Positions 25,531 through 35,656 are shown, counted from the first letter of the stretch. The stretch: 64,000 nucleotides of DNA from VAZQ01 sp963712565 (GCA_963712565.1 CAVQIP010000024.1:124001-188000); one strand, 5' to 3'. Notes: a model not told the origin generated them from the letters alone. Program-made: numbers and translations.

Positions 25531-26916
25531 TCAGCCCTCCGCCGCCATCGGCTCAGCGTCCAGGCGCGCTTCGACCAGGGTGCCGAACAGGCTGTTGCTG
25601 CTGACCTCTGTGATTGCCGCGGCCGCGATTTTGCCCAGCATCGTCGGTGAAGCCATGACCTGAACCGGCTGGAGATATGGGGAGCGTCCGACGATTTGGC
25701 CAGGATGGCGTCCCGGCTTTTCGAACAGGACGCCGAAGGTACGACCGAGACATTGCGCATTAAAGGCGGCCTGATGACGGTCGATGGCCGCCTGCAGGCG
25801 GTAGAGCCGCTCCGATTTTACTTCGTCCGAAAGCTGATCGGGCATGTCCGCTGCCGGTGTTCCCGGCCGGGGCGAATATTTGAAGGAGAAGGCGCCGGCG
25901 TAGCCGACCTCGTCGACCAGCGACAGCGTCGCGCGAAAATCAGTCTCGCTCTCGCCGGGGAAGCCGACGATGAAATCGGAGGAGAACGCCATGCTCGGCT
26001 GCGCGGCGCGCATCCGTGCGACGACATCGAGATAGCGCGCACGGGTGTGGCGGCGGTTCATGGCGGCCAGGATGCGATCGGAACCCGATTGCACCGGAAG
26101 GTGCAGATAGGGCATCAGGCTGGGCAGATCGCGATGCGCCGCGATCAGGCTTGCCTCCATGTCGCAGGGATGGCTGGTGGTGTAGCGCAGGCGGGCAATC
26201 CCCGGCAGTTCGGCCACGCGCTCCAGCAATCGCCCGAGCGTCCAGGACCGGCCGTCGGGCCCTTCGCCGTGATAGGCATTGACGTTCTGACCGATCAGCG
26301 TGATTTCGCGCACGCCGGCGTCGGCTAGACGCTCGACCTCGGCGACGATTTTCATGACCGGCCGCGATGTCTCGACGCCGCGGGTATAGGGCACGACACA
26401 AAACGTGCAGAACTTGTCGCAGCCTTCCTGCACGGTGACGAACGCGGATACGCCGCGCGCGCGCGTTGCCTCGCGGCTCGGCGCTGCAAGGATGTCGAAC
26501 TTGTCTTCGAGCGGGAACTCGGTGTCGACGACGGCACCTTCGCGCTCGGCGCGGGCGAGCAACGCGGGCAGGCGATGATAGCTCTGCGGTCCGACGACGA
26601 GATCGACCGCCGGCGCGCGGCGAATGATTTCGTCCCCCTCGGCCTGGGCGACGCAGCCCGCGACCGCAATCGTCAGGCGGCGGCCTTCGCGCTGCGCGGC
26701 CTGCTTGAGCACACGGATACGGCCAAGCTCGGAATAAACCTTGTCGGCGGCCTTCTCGCGGATGTGGCAGGTGTTGAGGATGACAAGATCGGCGTCCTCG
26801 GCGCGCGCGGTCTCGGCGAAGCCTTCGGGCGCGAGCATGTCCGCCATACGATGGGAATCGTAGACGTTCATCTGACAGCCAAAGGACTTGATATGGACCT
26901 TGCGCGCTGCGTTCAT
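25531..26916 (-). CDS. miaB: tRNA-2-methylthio-N6-dimethylallyladenosine synthase MiaB
   Basis: 461 residues from MNAARKVHIKSFGCQMN. MiaB adds the methylthio group to i6A37. The N-terminal cluster cysteines are Cys14, Cys50 and Cys88; the radical SAM motif CxxxCxxC is Cys166, Cys170, Cys173 (GCDKFCTFCVVPYTRG). A TRAM domain closes the protein. The start at 26916 matches the family. First gene of the miaB-phoH-ybeY-corC-lnt group. Confidence 0.96.
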   Translation of the reverse strand: MNAARKVHIKSFGCQMNVYDSHRMADMLAPEGFAETARAEDADLVILNTCHIREKAADKVYSELGRIRVLKQAAQREGRRLTIAVAGCVAQAEGDEIIRRAPAVDLVVGPQSYHRLPALLARAEREGAVVDTEFPLEDKFDILAAPSREATRARGVSAFVTVQEGCDKFCTFCVVPYTRGVETSRPVMKIVAEVERLADAGVREITLIGQNVNAYHGEGPDGRSWTLGRLLERVAELPGIARLRYTTSHPCDMEASLIAAHRDLPSLMPYLHLPVQSGSDRILAAMNRRHTRARYLDVVARMRAAQPSMAFSSDFIVGFPGESETDFRATLSLVDEVGYAGAFSFKYSPRPGTPAADMPDQLSDEVKSERLYRLQAAIDRHQAAFNAQCLGRTFGVLFEKPGRHPGQIVGRSPYLQPVQVMASPTMLGKIAAAAITEVSSNSLFGTLVEARLDAEPMAAEG

Positions 26917-27067
26917 TGGTCGGCTCAGTTGCCGCACCCAAGCTCTCTCGCCGCGCTTTCAACTCTTTGATGCACTTTATGAATCTCGCGCGCTGCGCCG
27001 CTCCCCGAAGACTCAGTTCTTAGCCGGTTTGGCGCCAAAAGAAAATGGGTGTGGCTGCCGCCGATGC

Positions 27068-28052
27068 CTATTCCGGAGCACGGATGTTGGCGTCCTTGAT
27101 CACCTTCGACCACTTGCCGATCTCGGATTTGACATAGGCATCGAGCCCGTCGGGCGTGCTGTCCTCGGCGGTCATGCCGAGATCGGCGAAGCGCTGCTGG
27201 ACATCCGGCTGGGCGAGAGCGTGCTTTACCTCGGCGTTGATACGCAAAAGTACGTCGCGCGGCGTTCCGGCCGGCGCAACCAGCGCGAACCACGTCGCCG
27301 CTTCGAAGCCCGGTAGTCCCGCCTCCGCTACCGTCGGGATTTCAGGCGCGGCGGGCGCTCGCTGCGCGCTGGTGACGGCCAGGGCGCGCAGCTGCCCCGC
27401 CCGGACATTGCCGACGACCGCAGACAGGTTGGCGAACATCAGCGGTATCTGCCCGCCGAGCAGGTCGTTGATGGCCGGCGCTTCGCCGCGATAGGCAATA
27501 TGCGCCATCTTGATGCCGGCGACCGCCGAGAACAGCTCGCCGGTCATGTGCGGCGTGGTCCCGAGTCCACCCGATCCGAAATTGATCGCGCCCGGCTTGG
27601 CCTTGGCCATAGCGATCACGTCGCTGACCGAATGCGCCGGCAGCGCGGGATGCACCACCAGGACGAGCGGCGAAATGCCGCCCATCGCGACTCCTGCGAA
27701 ATCCCTTGCCGGATCGACCGACATTTTTCGATAGAGCGCGGGGGCAACGGCGAACGTCGTCTGGCTGCCCATCATCAGCGTGTATCCGTCGGGCGCTGAT
27801 TTCGCCACGGCTTCACCGGCGATGAGACCGCTCGCGCCCGGGCGATTTTCCACCACGACCGTTTGACCCGAGAGTCTCGGACATTTTCTGGGCCAGAATT
27901 CTGGCGACCACATCGGTGCCGCCGCCGGCGGAAAAACCGACGAGAATCTTCACGGGCTTGTCGGGATACTTCGCGGTCTGCGCGTCGCCTTCGACCATGG
28001 TAAGGCCGACTGCGAGAGCGAGAGCGGACAGAAAGCAGCACGATTTCATCAT
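27068..28052 (-). pseudogene. tripartite tricarboxylate transporter receptor (Bug/TctC type), frameshifted
   Basis: The N-terminal part (signal peptide MMKSCCFLSALALAVG, then YPDKPVKILVGFSAGGGTD) ends in frame 1 at SETLG, and the rest (QTVVVENRPGASG ... through SEIGKWSKVIKDANI) continues in another frame. One extra base at about 27866 (the A in GTTTGACCCGAG) explains the break: removing it restores LGQTVVVENRPG, the normal family sequence. Otherwise the gene is complete at about 327 residues. It may be a true pseudogene or a sequencing error. Bug proteins are periplasmic binders of carboxylates; no TctA/TctB genes are nearby. Confidence 0.85.
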
Positions 28053-28110
28053 TTCGCCCTCTCCGACGGCGCTGCGAGGCCGCCTGTGCCATCAACCCAC
28101 GCCCGTGACA

Positions 28111-28545
28111 TCACCGTTTGGGTTTGTCGTCGAGCGGGACCGCGTAGAGTTCGAGCCGGTGGTCGACCAGGCGATAGCCGAGACGGCGGGCAACCTCGCC
28201 CTGCAGCCGCTCGATATCTTCCGACTGGAACTCGATTACCTCGCCGGTGCGCAGATTAATGAGGTGGTCGTGATGGCTGTCGGGCATCTGCTCGTAGCGC
28301 GCGCGGCCGTCGCGGAAATCGTGGCGCTCGATGATGCCGGCATCCTCGAACAGCTTCACGGTCCGGTAGACGGTGGAGATCGAGATGCGGTCGTCGACCG
28401 CGGCGCAACGCCGGTAAAGCTCCTCGACATCCGGGTGATCATCCGCCGCCGCCAACACCCGTGCAATGACGCGGCGCTGCTCGGTCATGCGCATGCCCTT
28501 GGCGGTGCACAGCGCTTCGATGTCTCTAGGCTTCGGCGCGTTCAC
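28111..28545 (-). CDS. Fur-family regulator, Mur type (manganese/iron)
   Basis: 144 residues. Fur winged helix (MRMTEQRRVIARVLAAADDHPDVEELYRRC, SISTVYRTVKLFEDAGII) and the metal region DSHHDHLINLRTGEVIEF. The CxxC that binds structural zinc in E. coli Fur is replaced (LINLRTG instead of LxCxxCG), as in the rhizobial Fur/Mur proteins that respond to manganese. Position beside rimI-tsaB-nifU is conserved in the order. It is a second Fur-family protein alongside Irr. Confidence 0.9.
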   Translation of the reverse strand: MNAPKPRDIEALCTAKGMRMTEQRRVIARVLAAADDHPDVEELYRRCAAVDDRISISTVYRTVKLFEDAGIIERHDFRDGRARYEQMPDSHHDHLINLRTGEVIEFQSEDIERLQGEVARRLGYRLVDHRLELYAVPLDDKPKR

Positions 28546-28671
28546 GACGCTTCTCCGTCGGACCGCAATATCACGGCCGGGGGGTTGGAATCCATCCGGC
28601 TCGGGCAGTCGTTGATGGTCGAAAACGCCGCTGGTCCGTTCCGATCACGGCGTCCCGGCGACTGATTCCCG

Positions 28672-29151
28672 TCAGCTCAGATCGCGGCGGAGAATGAGCG
28701 CGGCCGCGCCTGTGGCCGTCGGGTAATATCCCTCCCGGCGTCCGACCTCACGGAAGCCTGCGCGCCGATAGAGCCGGCGCGCAGGCAGGTTGCCTTCATC
28801 CACCTCGAGGAAGACGGTGCGCGCGCCGAGGCCCGCGAGCCGGCGTAGGTTGAGATCGAGCAGTCGTCGCGCCAGTCCTCTCCCGCGCCGCGGGGCGGCG
28901 ACTGCGAGCGACAGGATCTCGGCCTCGTCATCGACCAGCCGTGACAGGATGAAACCCACGAGCTTGTTTCCGGTTGTGGCACGATGGGCGACGACATTGC
29001 GGTCGACCAGCAAATGCTCGAATTCGCCGTCGCTCCATCCGCGGTGGAAGCAAGCGCCGTGGAGCGCGGCCAGGGCCGGGGCATCGCGCGGCCCGGCCTC
29101 CGACAGCACGGGCTCGCCGCGCGCAAACAGGCGGGCGATGATCTCCCTCAT
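28672..29151 (-). CDS. rimI: ribosomal-protein-alanine N-acetyltransferase RimI
   Basis: 159 residues from MREIIARL. GNAT fold with the acetyl-CoA motif V-AAPRRGRGLARRLLD and the RimI-type segment VFLEVDEGNLPARRLYRRAGF. RimI acetylates the N-terminus of ribosomal protein S18. Its ATG overlaps the tsaB stop by 4 bp, and tsaB-rimI pairs are common. A longer frame reaching 29838 is antisense noise within tsaB. Confidence 0.92.
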   Translation of the reverse strand: MREIIARLFARGEPVLSEAGPRDAPALAALHGACFHRGWSDGEFEHLLVDRNVVAHRATTGNKLVGFILSRLVDDEAEILSLAVAAPRRGRGLARRLLDLNLRRLAGLGARTVFLEVDEGNLPARRLYRRAGFREVGRREGYYPTATGAAALILRRDLS

Positions 29152-29831
29152 CGGCGGGGCAGGCGGGCCGCGTGCTGGGGCTGGGCGTCGGGCGCGCGCA
29201 GGTAGAGTGGCTTCGGCGGGCCATGGCCGTCCGCGGCGGCGGCGCCGAGTCGCGCCATCCAGCCGATATCGGGTGCGCCGCGCTGCTCGACCAACAAGGG
29301 CGGCTCGACCCCCCTCGGCCACGCTGCCGCCACCTGATTTGCGGCCGAGCCGACGACGCGAGGAGGTCCGGTAATGGCCGCTCGCACCGCGTCGCGCAGC
29401 GTCGCGACGCGTGGAGCGACGAGAGTTCGTCCGCCGGTGCCGAATACCTGCAGGTAGACGCGGTCGTGGCGGGCATCGATTGCCGCCACCACATTCGTGC
29501 TGTCGTCTTCGGCGATCAGCGGCGCCGCGAAGCCGGCGAGGGTGGAAAGGCCGATCGCCGGCTTTCCTGCTGCGAGCGCGATGCCGCGCGCCGCCGATAT
29601 CCCCACGCGCAGCCCGGTGAAGCTGCCGGGGCCGATGGTCACGGCGATGCGATCGAGGTCGGCGAATGCGATGCCGGCCGCGCCCATGACGCGGGCGACG
29701 AGCGGCATCAGGGCCTCGGCATGGCCGCGCACCATGGACAGAGTTTCGCTTGCGGTGATCTCGCCGTGGTCGGTGTCGAGCACGGCTGCCGCGCAAGCTT
29801 CGAGCGCGGTGTCGATGGCAAGGACGCGCAT
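29148..29831 (-). CDS. tsaB: tRNA threonylcarbamoyladenosine biosynthesis protein TsaB
   Basis: 227 residues. TsaB is the non-catalytic partner of TsaD in t6A37 synthesis. N-terminus MRVLAIDTALEACAAAV, the DRIAVTIGPGSFTGLRVGISAARGIAL block and the C-terminal part match the family. Coupled to rimI downstream by a 4-bp overlap. Together with mtaB in this window it covers t6A and its methylthiolation. Confidence 0.93.
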   Translation of the reverse strand: MRVLAIDTALEACAAAVLDTDHGEITASETLSMVRGHAEALMPLVARVMGAAGIAFADLDRIAVTIGPGSFTGLRVGISAARGIALAAGKPAIGLSTLAGFAAPLIAEDDSTNVVAAIDARHDRVYLQVFGTGGRTLVAPRVATLRDAVRAAITGPPRVVGSAANQVAAAWPRGVEPPLLVEQRGAPDIGWMARLGAAAADGHGPPKPLYLRAPDAQPQHAARLPRR

Positions 29832-29850
29832 GACGCACCTCTTGCCGTCA

Positions 29851-29872
29851 TCATCCGCGAAAGCGGATGATC
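29851..29872. repeat. palindromic repeat (family A) between nifU and tsaB
   Basis: ATCATCCGC-GAAA-GCGGATGAT, a perfect 9-bp stem with a GAAA loop, in the gap between nifU and tsaB. It shares the CATCCGCGAAAGCGGATG core with the longer elements near 51.6 kb and 52.4 kb. Confidence 0.75.
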
Positions 29873-29949
29873 CAGCAAATATTGAGGCTCAGGTTTCCGC
29901 CGCCGCGGTTATTTGCCCCTACGAGCCTTGGCCCAGTCGATTGAGAAGG

Positions 29950-30507
29950 TCAGCCCATGGGCCTGACTTCGACCACGTCAGGCAGGTAATGACGCAACAG
30001 GTTCTGGATGCCGTGGCGCAGCGTCGCGGTCGATGACGGGCACCCCGAGCACGCGCCTTTCATGTCGAGATAGACGACGCCGTCTTTGAAGCCGCGGAAG
30101 GTGATGTCGCCGCCGTCATTGGCCACCGCCGGCCGCACCCGCGCCTCGATCAACTCCTTGATGGTGGCGACGGTCTCCGAATCCTTGGCCTCGAAGAACT
30201 CGTCGTTCGTGGGGGCGGTGTCGTCGCCGCTCACGATGGGCGCGCCCGACATGAAGTGCTCCATGATGGCGCCGAGAATCGCGGGCTTTAGCTGTTGCCA
30301 TTCGCCGTCGGTCTTGGTGACGGCGATGAAATCAGAGCCGAAGAACACCCCGGAAATGCCGGCGATCCCGAACAAGCGTTCGGCCAGGGGAGACTGGCTG
30401 GCCGCCGCCTTGTCGCGGATATCGAGCGTGCCGCTGGCAAGCACGGCCCGACCGGGCAGGAACTTGAGCGTCGCCGGATTCGGGGTCGGCTCGGTCTGGA
30501 TGAACAT
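29950..30507 (-). CDS. NifU-family Fe-S scaffold (NfuA-like)
   Basis: 185 residues. An Nfu N-terminal domain (MFIQTEPTPNPATLKFLPG) is joined to the NifU C-terminal domain with the cluster-binding CxxC at Cys153 and Cys156 (GACSGCPSS). It is likely a carrier of 4Fe-4S clusters to client proteins such as MiaB, MtaB and aconitase, all encoded in this window. The same two-domain form is universal in Hyphomicrobiales at this locus. Confidence 0.93.
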   Translation of the reverse strand: MFIQTEPTPNPATLKFLPGRAVLASGTLDIRDKAAASQSPLAERLFGIAGISGVFFGSDFIAVTKTDGEWQQLKPAILGAIMEHFMSGAPIVSGDDTAPTNDEFFEAKDSETVATIKELIEARVRPAVANDGGDITFRGFKDGVVYLDMKGACSGCPSSTATLRHGIQNLLRHYLPDVVEVRPMG

Positions 30508-30779
30508 GGTTTTGCTCCTTCACCTGCGCGGGATCAAACGCCTGCGCGGAGGATCGTGTCGTGGCTTCATTGTAATAGGTGGCGCCGCGGGGTGGAAGTT
30601 CAAGGATTTTCCCTCTCGAAGGCCGATACGGGGAGGCCTGGCGGCGAGCGGGCAGAATTCGGGGGTCAGGAACCTGTGGGCCGATATCTGGCCCCGCGCC
30701 CGCGGCATACTGCGCCGGACATGGCAGTCGAGCGTGTGCTCGCCGGGACCGCGCGCTTCGTCCCGCCGCGGAAGGCGGC

Positions 30780-31274
30780 TCACGACATCGCATCGAGCTC
30801 GGAGTCGCTGAGGTGGCCGGGCACGATGGCGACGGGGATGGGAAAGTCGCCTGCGTTCTTGCCGATACTGGAAACCAGCGGCCCGGGCCCTTCCTTCCCG
30901 GTTGCCGCGGCGAGCACGAGGATGGCGATGTCCTCGTCGTCCTCGATGAGATTGAGCACCTCCTGCGCCTTCTCGCCTTCGCGAATCACACGCTGCGGCA
31001 TGACACCGGTGATGCTCGACGAGCGTGCGGCATGGCGGTCGAGCACGGCGTTCGCCTCTTCGTGCGCCTCCGCGCGCATGATGTCGGCCACGCCGAGCCA
31101 TTGTTGATTGCGATCGTGGGTCTCGATCACCCGCAGCATCAGCACGGTTGCGCCGATACGCAGCGCACGCCGGCTGGCGAAATAAAGCGCACGGTCACAT
31201 TCCGGCGAGTCGTCGATGACGACCAGGAATTTCGGCGAGTGGCCGGCCTCGTAGCTGCGGCGCTTCTTGCTCAT
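30780..31274 (-). CDS. universal stress protein (UspA family)
   Basis: 164 residues from MSKKRRSYEAG. Rossmann-like Usp domain starting KFLVVIDDSPECDRALYFASRRA, with a hydrophobic AILVLAAATGKEGPGPLVSS segment resembling the nucleotide loop and ending IPVAIVPG. It lies between trpS and nifU as in related genomes. The 272-bp gap to nifU shows no further gene. Confidence 0.9.
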   Translation of the reverse strand: MSKKRRSYEAGHSPKFLVVIDDSPECDRALYFASRRALRIGATVLMLRVIETHDRNQQWLGVADIMRAEAHEEANAVLDRHAARSSSITGVMPQRVIREGEKAQEVLNLIEDDEDIAILVLAAATGKEGPGPLVSSIGKNAGDFPIPVAIVPGHLSDSELDAMS

Positions 31275-31407
31275 CGGCTTCCTCCGCCGCCACCGGATCG
31301 CATCGCCGGTTGCGTCGCAGAGCTCGGGAATCTGCCATGCCGTTCGGTGCCGGCACAAGGCCGGCAGGCGGGCAAGCCCGTCGCAGGCGGTCGGTTTGCG
31401 ATTCGCT

Positions 31408-32442
31408 TCAGCGGCGCACGAAGCCGACGATATCCTTGACCGCCTTCATGGTATCGGCCGCGATGGCTTGCGCGCGCGCAGCGCCGTCGGCGAGCACCGA
31501 GTCGATATAGACGGGGTCGGCGACGAGGCGCTTCATCTCGGCATTGATCGGCCCGAGCTTGGCGACGGCGAGTTCGACCAGCGCCGCCTTGAAGGTGGAG
31601 AATTGTGCGCCGCCGAACTCATTGAGGACATCCGATTTGCTCCGCTCGGCGAGGGCGGCGTAAATGCCCACGAGATTTTCGGCCTCAGGGCGCGGCTGGA
31701 GTCCCTTTTCCTCGTGCGGCAGGGGATCGGGGTCGGTCTTCGCTCTGCGGATCTTGTGGGCGATCGCATCGGCATCGTCGGTCAAGTTGATGCGCGATTG
31801 GTCCGACGGGTCCGATTTCGACATTTTCTTCGACCCGTCGCGCAGGGACATGACGCGTGTTGCAGGCCCCTGTATCAGCGGCTCGGGCTGCGGGAAGAAG
31901 GCGTCGCCGTAGCCGTGCGCCTGGATCGATTTTGCGAAATCGTTGTTGAATTTCTGTGCGATGTCGCGCGAGAGCTCCAAATGCTGCTTCTGGTCCTCGC
32001 CCACGGGCACGTGGGTGGCGCGATAAACGAGAATGTCGGCTGCCATGAGCGTCGGGTAGGCGTAGAGACCGACCGAGGCATTCTCGCGATCCTTTCCCGC
32101 CTTCTCCTTGAACTGGGTCATGCGGTTGAGCCAGCCCAGACGGGCGACGCAGTTGAATATCCAGGCGAGCTCGGCGTGCTCGGCCACTTGGCTTTGGTTG
32201 AACACGATGTGCTTCTGCGGATCGATGCCGCAGGCGATGAAGGCCGCGGTGACCTCGCGCGTTGCCTTCGGCAACTCCGCCGGATCCTGCCACACCGTGA
32301 CCGCGTGCAGGTCGACGACGCAATAGATGCAATCGTAATCGGCCTGCAGCGCGACGAACTTCACGATGGCGCCGAGATAGTTGCCGAGATGCAGATTGCC
32401 GGTCGGCTGCACGCCGGAAAACACGCGCTCCTTGAAGGCCAT
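31408..32442 (-). CDS. trpS: tryptophanyl-tRNA synthetase
   Basis: 344-residue class I synthetase. The HIGH-type motif is GNLHLGNYLG near the N-terminus and KMSKS is intact in GSKKMSKSDPSD. N-terminus MAFKERVFSGVQPTGN is the family start. Follows murJ on the same strand after about 100 bp. Confidence 0.97.
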   Translation of the reverse strand: MAFKERVFSGVQPTGNLHLGNYLGAIVKFVALQADYDCIYCVVDLHAVTVWQDPAELPKATREVTAAFIACGIDPQKHIVFNQSQVAEHAELAWIFNCVARLGWLNRMTQFKEKAGKDRENASVGLYAYPTLMAADILVYRATHVPVGEDQKQHLELSRDIAQKFNNDFAKSIQAHGYGDAFFPQPEPLIQGPATRVMSLRDGSKKMSKSDPSDQSRINLTDDADAIAHKIRRAKTDPDPLPHEEKGLQPRPEAENLVGIYAALAERSKSDVLNEFGGAQFSTFKAALVELAVAKLGPINAEMKRLVADPVYIDSVLADGAARAQAIAADTMKAVKDIVGFVRR

Positions 32443-32538
32443 GCCGATACCCTATTCGATTGCGCCGCCACATGGCATGACCGGCAGCAAAGGCGCAAGG
32501 GGCGCACCGCGTCGCCGCGATCGGGGGTCAGGAGAGAG

Positions 32539-34188
32539 TCAGGAATCAACGTGGTGGCGAGGCGATTGCTGCCGTTGGCCGGAAGCGCGGACCGCCGCGA
32601 GCAAGTGGCGCATGCGCGCGACGCCCAGCACCTCGAGGCCGGCAAGATAGACCGCAAGCCCGGTTGCGACCAGAACCACGACCACGGTGAGCCGCGCCGG
32701 CGATCCGCTCGCATCGAACCGCGACGCGACTAATTCCTGCATGGCGAAGATAGCGATCCCCATGATCGCGGTCGCGAGGATGATACGCGGTAATCGTGTG
32801 GCCGCGGCGCGGTCGAGACGCAGCCAACCGCGCCGCCACAGGATAATGCCGAGCAGCGTTGCGCCGACCCATCCGGAGACGCCGATGGCAGCGGCCACGC
32901 CCACATGGCCGTAGTAGGGAAACAGCGCAAACGATGCGACCGCGGCGGTCGCAAGCCCGGCGAGCGCCGCGAGCATCGGCGTGCGCGTATCCTCGTGAGC
33001 GAAGGACAGGGCGCCGAGCACCTTCTCGAACGCGTGTCCGGGCAAGCCGGCGCAGATCGCGGCGAGCGCGGCCGCGACGGCAGCCGTGTCGCGCGGGCCG
33101 AATGCGCCGCGCTCGAACAGTCCGGCGGAAATGGGTTCCGCCAGCACGGCGAAGGCGACAGCCGAGGGAAGGGCCAATCCGAGTGCGATCTCGAAACCGC
33201 GGGATTGCGCTGCCGCGACGCCCGCGTGGTGCGCCGCACGGGCGCTCGCAGCGATCGCCGGGACCAGCACCGCGGCCAGGGCGATCGAGATCACGCCGAG
33301 CGGCAATTCGTAAAGGCGGTTGGCGTAGTAGAGCCACGATACCGCGGCCTGCGAGGACGATGCGATCATGGCGCCGACGATGAGCTTCAGTTGCGGAATG
33401 CCGGCAGCGACCAGACCGGGACCAGCGAGCGCGAAGAACCGCCGGGCATCGGCGGAAAAGTCGAACAGTCCCCGTATCTGGCTATTGCGATCGGCCGCTT
33501 TCGGCGGCGCATCTGTCCGGACTGCGCCGCTCAACGCCGAGAATCGCCGCAGATGCAGCAAGCCGGCGCCGGTCACCAGCAGCTGCGCGATCCCGGCGAA
33601 CACGATTGCATGCGTCAGCGCCGCGCCGACAGCGGGTGAGGCCGGGACATCGAAGGCGACGATCCATGCCAAGACCACGAGAAGGACGGCGTTGAAAGTC
33701 ACAATGCCCAATGCCACCGCGACCACTCGCCCCTGCGCGTTGAGAACCGCGGCGACGACCGCGACGATGCTGGCGAGCGCGACGTAGGGTGCAGCGATCT
33801 CGACGTAGTCGGCCGCCAATGCATGGCGCTCCCCGTCGAAGCCCGGCGCGAGCAGGCCGATGATGGCGGGCGCCGAGCAGAACCCGATCGCGGCCAGTGC
33901 GCCGGCGGCGAGCAGCATCGAACCGAATACTTGATGGAAGAATCGGTAGGCGTCGCTCTCGCCCCGAGTCTGTCGGATCCGCACCCACAACGGTACGAAG
34001 GCGGCATTGAGTGCGCCCTCGGCCAGTAATCGTCGGAAGAAGTTGACGATCTGCAGCACCACGAAAAACGCATCGGAAAGGACGCCTGCCCCCAGTACCC
34101 CCGCGATTCCGACGTCGCGCGCGAATCCCAGCGCCCGCGATGCAAGCGTTGCGCTGCCGACGGTCGTGACGTCGCGCGCGAGTGACAT
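32539..34188 (-). CDS. murJ: lipid II flippase MurJ
   Basis: 549 residues, about 14 transmembrane helices, MATE-like superfamily. Flips lipid II to the periplasm for peptidoglycan synthesis. N-terminus MSLARDVTTVGSATLASRALGFARDVGIAGVLG, FRRLLAEGALNAAFVPLW and LFERGAFGPRDT blocks match MviN/MurJ. Upstream of trpS, the standard order in the group. Confidence 0.96.
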   Translation of the reverse strand: MSLARDVTTVGSATLASRALGFARDVGIAGVLGAGVLSDAFFVVLQIVNFFRRLLAEGALNAAFVPLWVRIRQTRGESDAYRFFHQVFGSMLLAAGALAAIGFCSAPAIIGLLAPGFDGERHALAADYVEIAAPYVALASIVAVVAAVLNAQGRVVAVALGIVTFNAVLLVVLAWIVAFDVPASPAVGAALTHAIVFAGIAQLLVTGAGLLHLRRFSALSGAVRTDAPPKAADRNSQIRGLFDFSADARRFFALAGPGLVAAGIPQLKLIVGAMIASSSQAAVSWLYYANRLYELPLGVISIALAAVLVPAIAASARAAHHAGVAAAQSRGFEIALGLALPSAVAFAVLAEPISAGLFERGAFGPRDTAAVAAALAAICAGLPGHAFEKVLGALSFAHEDTRTPMLAALAGLATAAVASFALFPYYGHVGVAAAIGVSGWVGATLLGIILWRRGWLRLDRAAATRLPRIILATAIMGIAIFAMQELVASRFDASGSPARLTVVVVLVATGLAVYLAGLEVLGVARMRHLLAAVRASGQRQQSPRHHVDS

Positions 34189-34422
34189 GAAGGATGGCCT
34201 CCGTGGTTATTGTAATCGTGGGTCCACCCGGACGTCACCTTGCGATGTCATCGCTGTGCCGCTCGGGCACTCAGCGCGTGCCGGCAATCGCGGGGACCGG
34301 ATCATGCGCTTTCCTGCTTCGCCCAGTGCCTTGCGGTGAGGACAGCGGAGGTTCCCGGCACGCAATTGCCTCGAGCGATTCGACCGCTATAGTGCGCGCG
34401 CCTTTTGGGTGGGAGTTTCTCG

Positions 34423-35424
34423 ATGGCCTCAACTCGCTTCGACGTCCTCGGTATTGGCAACGCGATCGTCGACGTCATTGCGCGCACCGACGACGATTTT
34501 CTTGCCAAGCAAAAGATGCGCAAGGGCACCATGCAGCTGATCGACGAGGCGCGGGCGGCAGGAATTTACGACGCCATGGGCCCGGCAGTAGAGGTGTCCG
34601 GGGGGTCGGCGGCAAACACCATCGTCGGCGTGGCGAGCCTCGGGGCGCGCGCAGCCTTCATCGGCAAGATCAAGGACGACGAGCTCGGGCGCGTCTTTGC
34701 CCACGATATCCGCGCCGCGGGTGTCGCCTTCGCGACACCGCCCGCCTCCGCCGGTCCATCGACCGCACGCTGCTACGTGCTGGTCACGCCCGACGGCGAG
34801 CGGACGATGAATACCTATCTCGGCGCGGCCCAAGACCTGCACCCGAACGACATCGATGCCGACGCCATTGCCGCTGCCCGGATCATCTATCTCGAGGGGT
34901 ACCTCTGGGATCCGCCGCACGCGAAGGAGGCCTTCATCAAGGCGGCGAAAATCGCACACGGCGCCGAGCGCGATGTTGCGCTCACCCTGTCGGATGCGTT
35001 CTGCGTCGACCGTTATCGCGCGGAATTCCTCGATCTCATCCGGAGCCGCACGGTCGACCTCGTGTTCGCCAATGAGCGCGAGCTCCACAGCCTGTACGAG
35101 ACCGCCGACTTCGACACCGCACTTAACGCGCTGCGCAACGACATCGGGCTGGCAGTGGTCACGCGCAGCGAAAAGGGTTGTCTGGTCGTGACGCGCGAGC
35201 AAACCGACGCGGTTCCGGCGATCCCGGTGGAGCGCGTGGTCGATGCGACCGGGGCGGGCGATCTTTTCGCCGCAGGTTTCCTGGTCGGCCTGTCGCGCGG
35301 TGCCGATTGTCGCATGGCGGCGCGGCTCGGAGCACTGGCCGCTGCCGAGGTGATCCAGCATCTCGGCGCCCGACCCGAGACGTCGCTTAAGGTCTTGGCC
35401 CAGGACAACGGCTTCGATCTTTGA
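34423..35424 (+). CDS. PfkB-family kinase (adenosine kinase-like)
   Basis: 333 residues from MASTRFDVLGIGNAIVDV. The GGSAANTIVGVASLG motif binds the sugar moiety and the C-terminal DATGAGDLFAAGFL motif carries the catalytic Asp. This alphaproteobacterial subfamily is annotated as adenosine kinase, giving AMP from adenosine; the substrate cannot be read from the sequence. A GGGAG ribosome binding site precedes the ATG at 34423. Divergent from murJ. Confidence 0.9.
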   Translation: MASTRFDVLGIGNAIVDVIARTDDDFLAKQKMRKGTMQLIDEARAAGIYDAMGPAVEVSGGSAANTIVGVASLGARAAFIGKIKDDELGRVFAHDIRAAGVAFATPPASAGPSTARCYVLVTPDGERTMNTYLGAAQDLHPNDIDADAIAAARIIYLEGYLWDPPHAKEAFIKAAKIAHGAERDVALTLSDAFCVDRYRAEFLDLIRSRTVDLVFANERELHSLYETADFDTALNALRNDIGLAVVTRSEKGCLVVTREQTDAVPAIPVERVVDATGAGDLFAAGFLVGLSRGADCRMAARLGALAAAEVIQHLGARPETSLKVLAQDNGFDL

Positions 35425-35656
35425 GGCGATGAATGCGCTGGTCTCCTGTCGCGGTTTCAGCCGTGGGCAGCAGACACCTCGTACCTGATCGCCGGCGCCG
35501 CTGATGTCCGATCCGCCCCGAGCGTGCCGACTCCGGACGGGGGGAACTTGTCCACAGCGATTCACAGGAATCTGCGCGCGTCGCGGTTCTGTCTCGGAAC
35601 CGTCGCGCTGATCTGCGATTAGTGCGAGGGCCGGGGTCGTTCCCAGGAGGGCTGCC

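Noticed and set aside
35548..35556. DnaA-box-like TTGTCCACA
   Set aside because: A single copy with one mismatch, no cluster, AT-rich region or dnaA nearby; not evidence for an origin.
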